Notes under the pieces: generated by a model
Databases searched by the model: none
What the model was told of the DNA's origin: nothing
The model's input: only the letters and a program-made list of their open reading frames with translations
Position numbers and translations under genes: made by a program
From: Streptomyces nodosus
GTDB lineage: Bacteria; Actinomycetota; Actinomycetes; Streptomycetales; Streptomycetaceae
NCBI RefSeq assembly: GCF_008704995.1
Contig: NZ_CP023747.1
Span: 2,630,501-2,694,500 of the forward strand
Length of the DNA stretch: 64,000 nucleotides
Direction: 5' to 3'
Shown here: positions 41,831 to 50,720 of the stretch, piece by piece
Layout of the letters: each line of letters begins with the position of its first letter
Numbering within the stretch: the first letter of the stretch is position 1

Positions 41831-44800
41831 TCAGCCCTCCGTCGTCGCCGAGACGGACGGCAGGGGCGTCTGCTCCGCCGCCGCCGTCTTCTTCGCCGCC
41901 GTCTTCTTGACCGCGGCCTTCTTGGCGGTCGTCTTCTTCGCGGCGGTCTTCTTGGCGGCGGTCTTCTTGGCCGTCGTCTTCTTGGTGGCGGCCTTCTTCG
42001 CCGTCGCCTTCTTGGCGGTCTTGCGGGCCGCCTTCTTGGCGGGCGCCGACGCCTCGGCGTCGTCCGCCGCGGACGCCACCGGCTCCTGGGCCTCCGCCTC
42101 GGCCGCCGGGACGACCACCACGGCGGTCTCCTCGGACGAGGTGGGCGCCGTGGCCTTGCGCACCGCACGGCGGCGCGGGCGGGCGGGGGCGGCATCCTCG
42201 GCGGGAGCCTCGGACGGCTCGGCGACCGGCTCGGACAACGGCTCGGCCTCGGCCCGCGGCGCGGCCGGCTGCGGCTCGGGCTCGACGACCGTCACCACGG
42301 CCTCCGCGGGCGTGGCGGCCGGTGCCGACACCTTGCGGGTCGCACGACGGCGCGTACGGCCCTTGGGCGCGGCCTCCTCCTCGGCCGGCGCGGACGGCGC
42401 CTCGACAACCGGGTCGGCGGCAGGCACCGGCTCCACGGGGACGACCGGGTCCTCGGCGGCCACCGGCTCCGCGCTCTGACGCGACTGAGCGGCGCGCTCG
42501 CTCCTACGGGACCTCGGTGCCCGCTCCTCGCTCCGCGGCGCACCCGCCGGAGCCGAGGCCCGCCGGGTGGCCCGGCGCCGCGTACGGCCGCGGGAAGCGG
42601 CCGCCTCGGCCTCGGCGATGCTGCTGTACAGCTCCTCGTCGGGCGCGAACGCGGGCTCCGGAAGCGCCACCGGGGCCGTGACCTCGGCGGCAGCGGCGGC
42701 CTCGGTCTCCACGACGGCCGGTGCCGGGGTGGTCTCCGCGGCCTCGGCGGCCACCTCGTGCGTCTCCGGCTCGTGCTCGGCACCGCCCCGGCCGCGCTTC
42801 TTGCGCTTGCCGCCGCCGGTGGCGCCGGCCATGTGGTCCAGGTGCACGATCACACCACGGCCGTTGCAGTGGACGCAGGTCTCGGAGAAGGACTCCAGCA
42901 GGCCCTGCCCCACGCGCTTGCGCGTCATCTGGACCAGGCCCAGCGAGGTCACCTCGGCGACCTGGTGCTTGGTGCGGTCCCGGCCCAGGCACTCCAGCAG
43001 ACGCCGCAGCACCAGGTCCCGGTTGGACTCCAGCACCATGTCGATGAAGTCGATGACGATGATGCCGCCGAGGTCGCGCAGCCGCAGCTGACGGACGATC
43101 TCCTCGGCCGCCTCCAGGTTGTTCCTGGTGACGGTCTCCTCGAGGTTGCCGCCCTGACCGGTGAACTTGCCGGTGTTGACGTCGATGACGACCATCGCCT
43201 CGGTGCGGTCGATCACCAGCGAACCGCCGCTGGGCAGCCAGACCTTGCGGTCCAGCGCCTTGGCGAGCTGCTCGTCGATCCGGTACGTGGCGAAGACATC
43301 GACCTCGGAGGTCCACCGCTGCAGGCGCTCGGCCAGATCGGGGGCGACATGGGAGACGTATCCGTGGATGGTCCCCCACGCCTCGTCACCGCTGACGATG
43401 ACCTTGGAGAAGTCCTCGTTGAAGATGTCGCGCACGACCCGGACGGTCATGTCCGGCTCGCCGTACAGCAGCGTCGGCGCGTTGCCGCCGTTCTTCGACT
43501 TCTTCCGGATCTCCTCCCACTGCGACTGGAGCCGCTCGACGTCCCTGCGCAGTTCGTCCTCGCTCGCGCCCTCGGCGGCGGTGCGCACGATGACGCCCGC
43601 GTCCTCGGGGACGATCTTCTTGAGGATGGTCTTCAGCCGGGCCCGCTCGGTGTCGGGCAGCTTGCGGCTGATGCCGGTCATCGAGCCCTCGGGCACATAG
43701 ACCAGATAACGGCCCGGCAGGGAGACCTGGCTGGTCAGCCGGGCGCCCTTGTGGCCGATCGGGTCCTTGGTGACCTGCACCAGCACGGACTGCCCGGACT
43801 TCAGCGCGGACTCGATGCGGCGCGGGCCGTTGGCCATCCCGAGCGCCTCGAAGTTGACCTCGCCCGCGTACAGGACGGCGTTGCGGCCCTTGCCGATGTC
43901 GATGAAGGCGGCCTCCATCGAGGGCAGGACGTTCTGCACCTTGCCCAGGTAGACATTGCCGACGTACGACGTCGCCTGTTCCTTGTTGACGTAGTGCTCG
44001 ACGAGCACGTCGTCCTCCAGGACGCCGATCTGGGTGCGCTCGCCGCTCTGGCGGACGACCATCACACGCTCGACGGCCTCCCGACGGGCCAGGAACTCGG
44101 CCTCGGTGATGATCGGGACGCGGCGGCGGCCCTGCTCGCGCCCCTCACGGCGGCGCTGCTTCTTGGCCTCCAGACGCGTGGAGCCCTTGATGGACTGCAC
44201 CTCGTCGGTGCCGTCACCGGGCCGCTCGTCCTTCTTGCGGGGCTCGCGGACCTTGACGACGGTGCGCTCCGGGTCGTCGGACGCCGACTCGGCCTCGGTA
44301 CCCGTGTCACCGGCCCGACGGCGGCGACGGCGGCGGCGACGGCTGCTGGAGGAAGACGACCCCGAGTCCTCGTCCTCGTGGTGGGCCGTGTCCTCCGCGT
44401 CCTCGTCGATCTGCTCCGCGGTGTCCTCGGCGTCCTGGGCGGCCTGCTCGTCGGCCTCCTCGGACTCCTCGCTCTCCTCGGCGTCCGGGGACTCCCCACG
44501 ACGGCGGCGACGGCCACCGCGGCGACGGCGACGGCGCGAACCGGTCTCCTCCGAGTCGTCGGCCTCCTCGCCCTCGGCGGACTCCTCCGGTTCCTCGGTG
44601 GTCTCCTCCACCTCGGTGGTCCCGGGCGTCTCGGCGGCGGCCTCCTCCTCGCCGGTGCGGCGACGACGGCGGCGCGGCGCGGTGCTCTCCTCCTCGGCGG
44701 TCTCCTGCTCCGCGGCCTCGGCGGCAGCGGCAGCGGCGGCCCGCTCCGGGGTCTGGAACATCGGCTCGGTGAACACCGGCGCCTTGAACACGGCGACCGC

Positions 44801-45757
44801 GGGCCGCACGGGCCGTCGCGCGGAGTCGCCGGCCTCCTCGGCGGGCCGGTGCGTGGGCTCGGAGAAGCCACCGGCGGCCTTGCGGACCGCACGACGGCGG
44901 CTGCGGCGCGGGGCGGCCTCCTCGGCGACCGGCTCGGTCTCCTTGCGCGCCGCGACGACGGCCGCGGCGGGGGCCGGGGCCTCGGCGGCCTCGGTGACGG
45001 CGCTCACAGGCGCCTCCTCGGGAGTCTCGGTGGTCTCGGCTGCGGGTACACCGGCCGGAGCGGTCACCCGGCGGGTGGCCCGGCGACGGGTGCGGCGGGT
45101 GGCCGTCTCCTCGGCGGCGGGGATCTCCTCGGCCGTGGGGGCCGGCTCGACCGGCTCACTCACCGGGGCCTCGGCGGTCTCGGGCGCCCCGGCGGGCGCC
45201 GACACCCGACGCGTGGCACGACGACGCGCACGACGCGGGGCGGCCTCCTCGGCGGCAGGCTCGGACGCCTCCACCACCTCGGAGACAACGGCCTCGGCGG
45301 TCACCGGCGCCACGGCCTCCGTCTCGGGAACCGCCGGAACCACGACCTCGGCCGTCTCCGTGGTCTCGGGCGCCCCGGCGGGCGCCGACACCCGACGCGT
45401 GGCACGACGACGCGTACGACGCGGAGCGGGCTCCTCGACGACGGACTCGGCCGTCGTCCTCGCTTCTTCGGGAACAGCGGCCTCGGCCACCGTCTCCTCG
45501 GTCTCTTCGTCCCCAGGGGCCACCACGGCCTCGGCAGCCGGCGCGGTCTCCGCGGCCGGCTTTTCGGCCGCCGCCGTACCGGTCACGGTCTCGTCGGCCG
45601 TGTCCTCGGTGGTCACGGCATCGGTGGCCGTGGCCTCGGTGGTGGCGGCCGGCGGTCCCGCCGGCCGCGATGCGGCGCGGCGTCGGCGACGCGGCGGCAG
45701 AGTGTCGCTGGGGGTGTTGTATTCGGAACCCTGTGCGGGCTCGATCGGTTCGAGCAT
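41831..45757 (-). CDS. rne: RNase E/G-type endoribonuclease with long repetitive arms
   Basis: Processes rRNA, tRNA and decays mRNA. The 1308-residue protein has an S1 domain (VGNVYLGKVQNVLPSMEAAFIDIGKG), the DNase-I-like catalytic core with its Asp pairs (VVIDVNTGKFTGQGG, IVIDFIDM) and a zinc-link-type CVHCNGRG. It is flanked by long low-complexity arms: an acidic and Arg-rich N-terminal arm (about residues 1-560) and a C-terminal arm ending in AKKTxAKK repeats. The motif RTRRRATRRVSAPAGAP recurs about seven times, in both arms. The arms probably scaffold degradosome partners or bind RNA, as in Streptomyces RNase ES. ATG 45757 follows GGGAG. Confidence 0.94.
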   Translation of the reverse strand: MLEPIEPAQGSEYNTPSDTLPPRRRRRAASRPAGPPAATTEATATDAVTTEDTADETVTGTAAAEKPAAETAPAAEAVVAPGDEETEETVAEAAVPEEARTTAESVVEEPAPRRTRRRATRRVSAPAGAPETTETAEVVVPAVPETEAVAPVTAEAVVSEVVEASEPAAEEAAPRRARRRATRRVSAPAGAPETAEAPVSEPVEPAPTAEEIPAAEETATRRTRRRATRRVTAPAGVPAAETTETPEEAPVSAVTEAAEAPAPAAAVVAARKETEPVAEEAAPRRSRRRAVRKAAGGFSEPTHRPAEEAGDSARRPVRPAVAVFKAPVFTEPMFQTPERAAAAAAAEAAEQETAEEESTAPRRRRRRTGEEEAAAETPGTTEVEETTEEPEESAEGEEADDSEETGSRRRRRRGGRRRRRGESPDAEESEESEEADEQAAQDAEDTAEQIDEDAEDTAHHEDEDSGSSSSSSRRRRRRRRRAGDTGTEAESASDDPERTVVKVREPRKKDERPGDGTDEVQSIKGSTRLEAKKQRRREGREQGRRRVPIITEAEFLARREAVERVMVVRQSGERTQIGVLEDDVLVEHYVNKEQATSYVGNVYLGKVQNVLPSMEAAFIDIGKGRNAVLYAGEVNFEALGMANGPRRIESALKSGQSVLVQVTKDPIGHKGARLTSQVSLPGRYLVYVPEGSMTGISRKLPDTERARLKTILKKIVPEDAGVIVRTAAEGASEDELRRDVERLQSQWEEIRKKSKNGGNAPTLLYGEPDMTVRVVRDIFNEDFSKVIVSGDEAWGTIHGYVSHVAPDLAERLQRWTSEVDVFATYRIDEQLAKALDRKVWLPSGGSLVIDRTEAMVVIDVNTGKFTGQGGNLEETVTRNNLEAAEEIVRQLRLRDLGGIIVIDFIDMVLESNRDLVLRRLLECLGRDRTKHQVAEVTSLGLVQMTRKRVGQGLLESFSETCVHCNGRGVIVHLDHMAGATGGGKRKKRGRGGAEHEPETHEVAAEAAETTPAPAVVETEAAAAAEVTAPVALPEPAFAPDEELYSSIAEAEAAASRGRTRRRATRRASAPAGAPRSEERAPRSRRSERAAQSRQSAEPVAAEDPVVPVEPVPAADPVVEAPSAPAEEEAAPKGRTRRRATRKVSAPAATPAEAVVTVVEPEPQPAAPRAEAEPLSEPVAEPSEAPAEDAAPARPRRRAVRKATAPTSSEETAVVVVPAAEAEAQEPVASAADDAEASAPAKKAARKTAKKATAKKAATKKTTAKKTAAKKTAAKKTTAKKAAVKKTAAKKTAAAEQTPLPSVSATTEG
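45176..45228. repeat. 53-bp direct repeat in rne, copy 1
   Basis: Identical over 53 bases to 45362-45414 and offset by 186 bases, encoding most of one Arg-rich SAPAG repeat in the RNase E N-terminal arm. This exact copy within a diverged repeat array suggests recent duplication or gene conversion. Confidence 0.9.
45362..45414. repeat. 53-bp direct repeat in rne, copy 2
   Basis: Second exact copy of the repeat at 45176-45228. Recombination between the two would remove 186 bases (62 codons) in frame. Confidence 0.9.
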
Positions 45758-46004
45758 GCGGGCGTATCTCCCGTCAGGCTCCCGGGCGCCGCGCCTGGTC
45801 CGGCGGTTTCGCCGGTGACGTCCGCGGCTCGCGCATCGCGCGGTGCCGCCGTCCGGGGCGCGGGCGCCGCACGGGAGCTCTCTGTGTCCTGTCCCACCGG
45901 TTCCGTACGCCATGATGCGTACGGCCTGGCGAAAGTCTTCTGGTCGGTGCGCTGCCCGACCCAGGTGGCTCCCGAGTACGAGGGCGGCGCTACGACGTCC
46001 GTCC

Positions 46005-46796
46005 CTACGCGGATCCTTCCAACACCGGCGCCGTCGCGGCGGCAGTGGTGGCGGCCGTTTTCGGCTCGGTCGCCGTTGCCTCGCGGTCGGGCGCGAGCGG
46101 GTCGGTCACCGTGCCGGTCTCTTCATCGAACAGCCCCTGCGCCAGCCTGGTCACCGCTGCGGGGACCGGCGGCGCCAGGTCGGCCACGGCGCGGAGACCG
46201 GACAGGACGTCGTCGGGTCGTACGGCAGGCGTCACGTGCCGAACAACCAGCCGCAGTATCGCACAAGGCCGGTCGCTCGGCCTATCAGTCGGCGAACCGT
46301 GCGTTTCCAGGCACTCCAGGCTCGCGACCGCGGCACGGGCGTCGAAGGTACGGACGCCGTTCTTGGTGCGGCGCTGGACCTCCACGGTCCCGGCCGCGCC
46401 GAAGGCCTCGGCCGCGCGGCGGGCGTCCGCCGGGTCCACACCGTCCAGCCGCAGCTCCCACACGGAAGCCGTCAGCCGGTCGGAGAGCCCCGACGTCCGG
46501 GCCTCGACCGCGTCGACGATGTCGAGCCCTGCGGGCAGCGACTCGTCGAGAAGGTCACGCAGCCTGTCCGGGTCGCGCGCCTCGGTGAGCGCGATCTCCA
46601 GGTACTCCGCCTCACTGCCCGTGCCGGTGGGTGCGGCATTGGCGTACGACACCTTCGGATGCGGCGTGAAACCGGCCGAGTACGCCATCGGCACCCCGGC
46701 TCGGCGCAGCGCACGCTCGAAGGCACGCTGGAAGTCACGATGGCTGGTGAACCGGAGGCGGCCGCGCTTGGTGTAGCGCAGTCGGATGCGCTGCAC
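46005..46796 (-). CDS. TIGR03936-like (DUF2344) radical-SAM-associated protein
   Basis: The sequence QRIRLRYTKRGRLRFTSHRDFQRAFERALRRAG and GFTPHPKVSYANAAPTGTGSEAEYLEI is characteristic of this family, which is usually encoded next to a TIGR03960 B12-binding radical SAM protein and rne; the molecular role is unknown. From the GTG at 46796 it has 263 residues. The frame appears to code further upstream (LGKRQPEGPPPAPA) to a CTG at 46838 with AAGGA about ten bases ahead, and there is no ATG or GTG there, so translation may start at that CTG, six bases after the upstream stop. The expected radical SAM partner is 11 kb away. Confidence 0.87.
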   Translation of the reverse strand: MQRIRLRYTKRGRLRFTSHRDFQRAFERALRRAGVPMAYSAGFTPHPKVSYANAAPTGTGSEAEYLEIALTEARDPDRLRDLLDESLPAGLDIVDAVEARTSGLSDRLTASVWELRLDGVDPADARRAAEAFGAAGTVEVQRRTKNGVRTFDARAAVASLECLETHGSPTDRPSDRPCAILRLVVRHVTPAVRPDDVLSGLRAVADLAPPVPAAVTRLAQGLFDEETGTVTDPLAPDREATATEPKTAATTAAATAPVLEGSA

Positions 46797-46844
46797 CGCG
46801 GGTGCGGGCGGCGGGCCTTCGGGCTGTCGCTTGCCCAGTGTCGT

Positions 46845-48032
46845 TCAGTCCTTCGTGAGAGCGGTCGTACTGCTACCTAGAGTACGTGTTTCACCCGCTT
46901 GAGGTTCCCTGCGGGAGACCGCCTGTGGCTCGCGGGGCTCTCCGAACAGCATGCGGCGGATGTCGGCACGGGCCTGACGTGCGGCTTCGCGCGCTCCGGC
47001 GAGCGCCTGCCGGGTCGCCCGGCCGACCCCGCGCGCGATCTCGGCGGCGGGCCGCAGGACCGTGTCGCGCAGGGCGTGCCCGACGGGCGTCAGCACCGTC
47101 CGGTACGCCCAGCGCACCGGCTCCACGAAGATCCTCCGGAAAACGGCGGCGAGGAACCGGCCCACCACGAGCGAGATGTGCCCGGCGACGCGCCAGGCAT
47201 GCACGATCGCGGTACCGATCTCCCGCCCGACGACCAGGAGGAAGCGGCCGACCGGAGCCAGGATCCACCGTCCGACGGCGAGCGCGGGCACCACTAGCAG
47301 CACCCGCAGCGTCCAGTACAGGGCGACGCCGATCCCGGTGACGGCCATGCCCACCAGCCACGCGACACCGCTTGCGAGCCGGACGATCCCGTGCCCGAGC
47401 GGGGTCAGCACCGTCCGGTACAGCCAGGCGCATCCGGCGCCGATGCCGCGCAACACCCGGACGACGCCATGCCCGAGAGGCGTCAGCACCCGGCGGTACA
47501 GCCACCCCGCCGGCACGACGAGCAGCCGGCGCCCCAGCCAGGCCATCACCGTGTACGCCCCGGCGCCCAGGACGACAAGGACGTACCCGACCCCCCTGAG
47601 CAGCCGAACGACGGCATGCCCCACCGGAGTCAGCACTCGTGCGTACACCCAGGCGCATCCGGCACCCGTCCCCCGCAACACCCGAAGGACACCATGCCCG
47701 AGCGGCGTCAGCACTCGACGGTGGATCCACAACGCCGGTACGACGATCAGGACATGACCCAGCCAGGCGACACCCCTGCCGAGCGGCACAAGGGCATACC
47801 GCCACATCATCACCCAGGGCCATACGAACACCGCCCGAGCCAGCCACCCCAGGGCACGGCCCACCGGGCGCAGCACGCTGTCGCGCAGCACCCGTCCCCC
47901 GACGACCATCGCGTCCCACGACAGCCGCACCGGCACCACCAGAACCAGCACCACGATCCGCACGGGCAGGCGGATCGCCACGGTGAGGCAGCCCTCGCCG
48001 GGCTGCCGAGGCGGCGTCTTCTCCAGGTCCAT
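46845..48032 (-). CDS. Repetitive integral membrane protein with VLTPLGHG repeats
   Basis: I do not recognise a family. The 395-residue protein alternates hydrophobic helices with a repeated amphipathic segment: VLTPLGHGVLRVLRG, VLTPVGHAVVRLLRG, VLTPLGHGVVRVLRG, VLTPLGHGIVRLASG and VLTPVGHALRD, plus degenerate copies VLRPVGRALGW, ALVPLGRGVAW and ILAPVGRFLLV. The unit is about 35-40 residues. Hydrophobic stretches such as VWPWVMMWRYALVPL and LLVVPAGWLY separate them. The C-terminal 60 residues are basic and soluble (ATRQALAGAREAARQARADIRR). It immediately precedes the TIGR03936-like gene, probably in one operon. It may be a membrane-shaping or scaffold protein; that is speculation. Confidence 0.75.
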   Translation of the reverse strand: MDLEKTPPRQPGEGCLTVAIRLPVRIVVLVLVVPVRLSWDAMVVGGRVLRDSVLRPVGRALGWLARAVFVWPWVMMWRYALVPLGRGVAWLGHVLIVVPALWIHRRVLTPLGHGVLRVLRGTGAGCAWVYARVLTPVGHAVVRLLRGVGYVLVVLGAGAYTVMAWLGRRLLVVPAGWLYRRVLTPLGHGVVRVLRGIGAGCAWLYRTVLTPLGHGIVRLASGVAWLVGMAVTGIGVALYWTLRVLLVVPALAVGRWILAPVGRFLLVVGREIGTAIVHAWRVAGHISLVVGRFLAAVFRRIFVEPVRWAYRTVLTPVGHALRDTVLRPAAEIARGVGRATRQALAGAREAARQARADIRRMLFGEPREPQAVSRREPQAGETRTLGSSTTALTKD

Positions 48033-48180
48033 ACCGGTGTAGACGCCTCAATGCCCCCTATGGATGCGGCGACAGGGCCGTCCCGTACGGAAACCGGCGG
48101 CTGACCGGCCGTAGGGGGCGCCGGGAGCTCCAGGCACACTTTGCCTATCGAAGTCCCGTCGGCAAGAGGATGATCCAGAC

Positions 48181-48765
48181 ATGATTACGCTCACGAAGGA
48201 AGACGGCCCCGCGGATCTGGACGGTGTGACCCATCTGTCCATCGGAGTGTCCTGGGACCCCACCGCCGGCAGCAGCGGCGGGATCATGGGCAAGATCCGC
48301 CGCAAGACCGGCACCGACCTCGATCTGATCGCCATCGCCATGCAGAACGGGGACCCGGTGCGGCTGGCCGGTCTCGACTCCCTCGACCCCATGGGCAACG
48401 GGTCTCTGCTCCACAGCGGCGACAACCAGACCGGCCACGGGGACGGCGACGACGAGACGGTGACGGTCGAGTTCGCGCGGATACCGCAGAACATCACGTC
48501 GATCGTGTTCGTGGCCGCCGCCTTCAAGAAGAACAGTTCCTTCCAGAAGGCGCGCAACATCAGCTTCAAGGTGTACGACGCGACCGGGGGCAGCTCCGAG
48601 CAGGTCGCCGACATCTGGCCGAGCCTGCTGACCCAGGACAACGGCTGTGCCGTCGCCAAGGCCGTGCGGGTCGGCGGCAGTTGGAAGCTTCAGGTGATCA
48701 ACACGACGGGGAAGATCAAGCAGGGCGACGAGCACGCCCTGATGCGCTTTGCCGTCGGCATGTGA
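48181..48765 (+). CDS. TerD-family protein (calcium-binding stress/tellurite domain)
   Basis: The 194-residue protein has the TerD fold signature THLSIGVSWDPT near the N-terminus and GDGDDETVTVEFARIPQNITSIVFV, where acidic residues form the two calcium sites. Single TerD proteins are common in Streptomyces and are tied to stress and development rather than tellurite resistance alone. ATG 48181 has AGAGG upstream. It is divergent from the VLTPLGHG protein and followed by a hairpin. No other ter genes are nearby. Confidence 0.92.
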   Translation: MITLTKEDGPADLDGVTHLSIGVSWDPTAGSSGGIMGKIRRKTGTDLDLIAIAMQNGDPVRLAGLDSLDPMGNGSLLHSGDNQTGHGDGDDETVTVEFARIPQNITSIVFVAAAFKKNSSFQKARNISFKVYDATGGSSEQVADIWPSLLTQDNGCAVAKAVRVGGSWKLQVINTTGKIKQGDEHALMRFAVGM

Positions 48766-48808
48766 GGACTTGATCTCCGAGGCCCCTGCGGTCTCCCGGA
48801 GGCCCGCC

Positions 48809-48840
48809 GCGGCCCGGCGCCCGTATGGGGCCCGGGCCGC
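48809..48840 (+). terminator. Hairpin downstream of the TerD gene
   Basis: A 9-bp stem (GCGGCCCGG at 48809-48817 with CCGGGCCGC at 48832-48840) begins 43 bases after the TerD stop. Confidence 0.55.
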
Positions 48841-48935
48841 GCGGCCGGACCCGAACGCATCAGGCGCAGCTCCCCGCCACACCCCGGGCACGTTCGAGTG
48901 CCGTACACCTTGCGGTGGCCGACGATTCACGACCC

Positions 48936-48957
48936 GCCTTTAACGTGCCTTTACCCG
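48936..48957 (+). promoter_or_regulatory. Putative PHO box (two 11-bp direct repeat units)
   Basis: GCCTTTAACGT and GCCTTTACCCG are adjacent 11-base units sharing the CTTTAnC core, like the 11-bp direct repeats bound by PhoP in Streptomyces (consensus near GTTCACC). They sit about 70 bases before an alkaline phosphatase gene, a likely PhoP target. The match to the core is only partial. Confidence 0.4.
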
Positions 48958-49028
48958 GCAGTCCGTCGGGTGCGTTCACGGCTGCCGCAAGGGGTCCTGA
49001 ACGCCTCATCGATCGAGGAGCACCGACG

Positions 49029-50552
49029 ATGCGCACATCCGTCAGGATCCTGACGGTCCTCGCCACTGCGGGCGCGCTGGCCGCCGGCGTGCCGGCGGCG
49101 GCAAACTCCCAGCCCAAGGACACCCCCGCCAAGGGCAAGGACATCCGCAACGTCATCTTCCTGCTCGGCGACGGCATGGGCCGCACCCATGTCACCGCCG
49201 GACGTGAGCGCTTCTACGGCGCCGACGGCAAGCTCAACATGGAGCGCATGCCCTCCTACGGCGCCGTCTCGACGTACGCCGTCGAGAAGGGCAGCGACCA
49301 GCCCGCACTGGTCACCGACTCCGCCAGCGCGGCCACCGCCTGGGCGTCCGGGGTGAAGACCTACAACGCCGCCATCGGCGTGGACTCCTACGAGAAGTCC
49401 GTGCCGACCCTGATGGAGCAGGCCAAGAAGGCCGGCTTCGCCACCGGCAACGTCTCCACCGCTGAGATCACCGACGCCACACCGGCCGGTATGTTCAGCC
49501 ACGCGCTGCTCCGCGGCTGCCAGGGCCCGACCTACTCCGACGCCTCCTGCCTGCCGAAGAAGGCCGACGGCAGCTATGAGAAGAAGCCGTCCGACAAGAC
49601 CCTGATCACCCCGATCGCCCAGCAGATCGCCCGTAACGGCGTCGCTGACGTGATCTTCGGTGGCGGCCTGTCCCGCTTCCAGCCGGACGACGAGAAGGCC
49701 ATGAAGTCCCAGGGCTACCAGGTCCTCGGCAGCTTCGGTGACGCGAGGCTCGGCGAGCAGACCGCCGCCAGCCAGAAGGTCGCCACCGGGAAGGAGCTGG
49801 ACAAGGTCAAGAAGGGCAAGGTCATCGGCCTGTTCAACCGCGGCAATCTGACCGTGGAGAACGCCAAGGCCAAGCTTCCGGCCGGTGCCGCCGAGAAGCA
49901 GGAGCCGACCCTGGCGGAGATGACCAAGAAGTCCATCTCGCTGCTGGACGGCGCCTCCAAGAAGGGCTTCCTGCTCCAGGTCGAGGGCGCGCTGATCGAC
50001 AAGCGCTCGCACGCCAACGACGCCGCGCAGACCCTCGACGAGATCAAGGCGTTCGACGACGCCGTCAAGGCCGCGGTCGACTTCGCCAAGAAGGACGGCC
50101 ACACCCTGGTCGTCGTCACCGCCGACCACGAGTGTGCCGGCTTCAACATCATCGAGCGGGGCAGCTTCACCAACGCCGAGGCGGCCGCGCCCCCGGTGAA
50201 CGCCGACACGGGCAACACGGCGAACAACTCCACGCCGTCGCGCGAGGGCGGCAACGTGCTGGACCCGGCCCGCTCCACCGGCATCGTCAACGGTGCCGGC
50301 GCGGGTGACGCGAAGAACTTCGCCCCGGCCACCTTCCGCACCGCCGACGATCCCAAGGGCGTCAAGGACGGCTCCCCGGAGGCCAGCCTGTGGCTGACCT
50401 ATCTGTCGGGCAACCACACGGGCGCCGACGTGCCGATCTACGCCTTCGGCCCCGGTGCCACCGGCTTCGCCGCCAGCCAGGACAACACCGACCTGTACCG
50501 GAAGATGTACGTGTCGCTGTTCCGCTCGCAGCCGGCCAAGCAGCACCGCTGA
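49029..50552 (+). CDS. Secreted alkaline phosphatase (PhoA family)
   Basis: Releases phosphate from monoesters outside the cell. The 507-residue precursor has a Sec signal peptide (RTSVRILTVLATAGALAAGVPAAA, cleavage near residue 25), then VIFLLGDGMGRTHVTA with a metal-binding Asp, TDSASAATAWASG with the serine nucleophile, and VVTADHECAGF with metal ligands. It is longer than E. coli PhoA, with an insertion near AGMFSHALLRGCQGPTYSD. The ATG at 49029 has GAGGAG nine bases upstream and a possible PHO box further up. A strong hairpin follows. Confidence 0.93.
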   Translation: MRTSVRILTVLATAGALAAGVPAAANSQPKDTPAKGKDIRNVIFLLGDGMGRTHVTAGRERFYGADGKLNMERMPSYGAVSTYAVEKGSDQPALVTDSASAATAWASGVKTYNAAIGVDSYEKSVPTLMEQAKKAGFATGNVSTAEITDATPAGMFSHALLRGCQGPTYSDASCLPKKADGSYEKKPSDKTLITPIAQQIARNGVADVIFGGGLSRFQPDDEKAMKSQGYQVLGSFGDARLGEQTAASQKVATGKELDKVKKGKVIGLFNRGNLTVENAKAKLPAGAAEKQEPTLAEMTKKSISLLDGASKKGFLLQVEGALIDKRSHANDAAQTLDEIKAFDDAVKAAVDFAKKDGHTLVVVTADHECAGFNIIERGSFTNAEAAAPPVNADTGNTANNSTPSREGGNVLDPARSTGIVNGAGAGDAKNFAPATFRTADDPKGVKDGSPEASLWLTYLSGNHTGADVPIYAFGPGATGFAASQDNTDLYRKMYVSLFRSQPAKQHR

Positions 50553-50567
50553 TCAGGAGCTGAAGCG

Positions 50568-50598
50568 GGGCCGGGAGCGCACACCGTTCCCGGCCCCT
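50568..50598 (+). terminator. Terminator downstream of alkaline phosphatase
   Basis: A 10-bp perfect stem (GGGGCCGGGA at 50568-50577 with TCCCGGCCCC at 50589-50598) lies 15 bases past the stop. Confidence 0.7.
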
Positions 50599-50720
50599 GC
50601 GGTTTCCCGTACCCGCTCCGCCTGCCGAAGGCCGACCGGACCGTGCCGTGGCCCGGAGGCCCGGAAGCCGTCCACCGGGCGCCGGCCCACCGTCCCGAGT
50701 ACGTATCAGGAGTCCTCCCC

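Noticed and set aside
42758..46588. 1276-residue open frame on the plus strand across rne
   Set aside because: Antisense shadow of rne and its repetitive arms, composed of Gly, Leu and Arg runs without any domain.
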